Assembly (NCBI GenBank): GCA_937925645.1 | Contig: CALAMB010000044.1 | Coordinates: 1 to 5,247, forward strand | Direction of reading: 5' to 3' | Source: an uncultured Acidobacteriota bacterium | GTDB lineage: Bacteria > Acidobacteriota > JAAYUB01 | Length of the DNA stretch: 5,247 nucleotides | Shown here: in pieces, positions 5,094 to 5,247 of the stretch | Numbering within the stretch: the stretch's first letter is position 1 | How the letters are laid out: the number at the start of each line of letters is the position of its first letter | Notes under the pieces: model-generated | What the model saw: only the letters and a program-made list of their open reading frames with translations | What the model was told of the DNA's origin: nothing | Databases searched by the model: none | Program-made: the position numbers and the translations under genes

Positions 5094-5247
5094 TCAGCGG
5101 ACCAGCACTCGGAGCCCGCCCAGGATGGTGACGCCGGGCATGGGGTAACCGGGGCGGTATTCATAGTCGGTGTCCATCAGGTTTTCCACGGTCCCGAACA
5201 GCGTCACCCGCTCCCGCCAGCTCTCGGGGGCGACGTGGAGGTCGAGC
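5094..5247 (-). CDS. C-terminus of a TonB-dependent outer-membrane receptor (5' end outside window)
   Basis: Only the last 50 residues and the TGA (5094-5096) lie in the window; the frame is open to the right edge. The segment reads LDLHVAPESWRERVTLFGTV, then ENLMDTDYEYRPGYPMPG, then VTILGGLRVLVR. This is the standard end of TonB-dependent receptors: a strand leading to VxNLxDxxYE, a GYPxPG turn, and a final amphipathic beta-strand (GLRV). These 22-strand barrels import siderophores, cobalamin or other ligands using TonB energy; BtuB-like members end this way, but the ligand cannot be inferred from this fragment. The last residue is Arg, whereas most outer-membrane barrels end in an aromatic residue. 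The gene is transcribed toward rlmN but is separated from it by an intrinsic terminator. Confidence 0.85.
   Translation of the reverse strand, partial: LDLHVAPESWRERVTLFGTVENLMDTDYEYRPGYPMPGVTILGGLRVLVR

Overview
This is a gene-dense, high-GC window (roughly two thirds G+C by eye) from a bacterial chromosome. A TonB-dependent receptor C-terminus at the right edge implies a diderm (Gram-negative) host. The mix of proteins (a WW/SHOCT-type protein, a DHH/DHHA1 phosphoesterase, tandem pterin synthases, a soluble S26-like peptidase) would suit an Acidobacteriota-like or other environmental diderm lineage. That placement is a guess from gene style; there is no rRNA or marker tree here. No mobile element, CRISPR array, tRNA or rRNA was seen.

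Layout, left to right. (1) Positions 1-323 (+): the 3' end of a gene for a protein with a tryptophan-rich domain and a C-terminal SHOCT-like helical pair, followed by a clear intrinsic terminator (370-399). (2) Positions 402-3183 (+): a likely promoter and then four same-strand genes. They encode an NrnA-like DHH/DHHA1 phosphoesterase, a classical short-chain dehydrogenase/reductase (SDR), and two tandem homologues of 6-pyruvoyl-tetrahydropterin synthase (PTPS) / 6-carboxytetrahydropterin synthase whose reading frames overlap. (3) Positions 3229-5000 (-), convergent with the first block: rlmN, then a 92-codon gene of unknown function, then a small S24/S26-type serine peptidase. The three frames overlap end to start, so they look translationally coupled. 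(4) Positions 5094-5247 (-): the C-terminus of a TonB-dependent outer-membrane receptor. Its terminator runs into the rlmN promoter.

How the genes may work together. SDR-PTPS-PTPS is the most suggestive group. PTPS acts on dihydroneopterin triphosphate, and in tetrahydrobiopterin synthesis an SDR (sepiapterin reductase) acts next. A small pterin-modifying operon is therefore a reasonable but unproven reading; a queuosine/7-deazaguanine role for one PTPS copy is the main alternative. The NrnA-like protein (nanoRNA and pAp turnover) and RlmN (23S rRNA/tRNA m2A methylation) are housekeeping RNA functions. The points most worth a second look are the tandem PTPS pair beside an SDR, a His-to-Thr change in metal-binding motif I of the DHH protein, the overlapped terminator/promoter and apparently leaderless start of rlmN, and the coupled small gene plus anchorless Ser/His S26-like peptidase.
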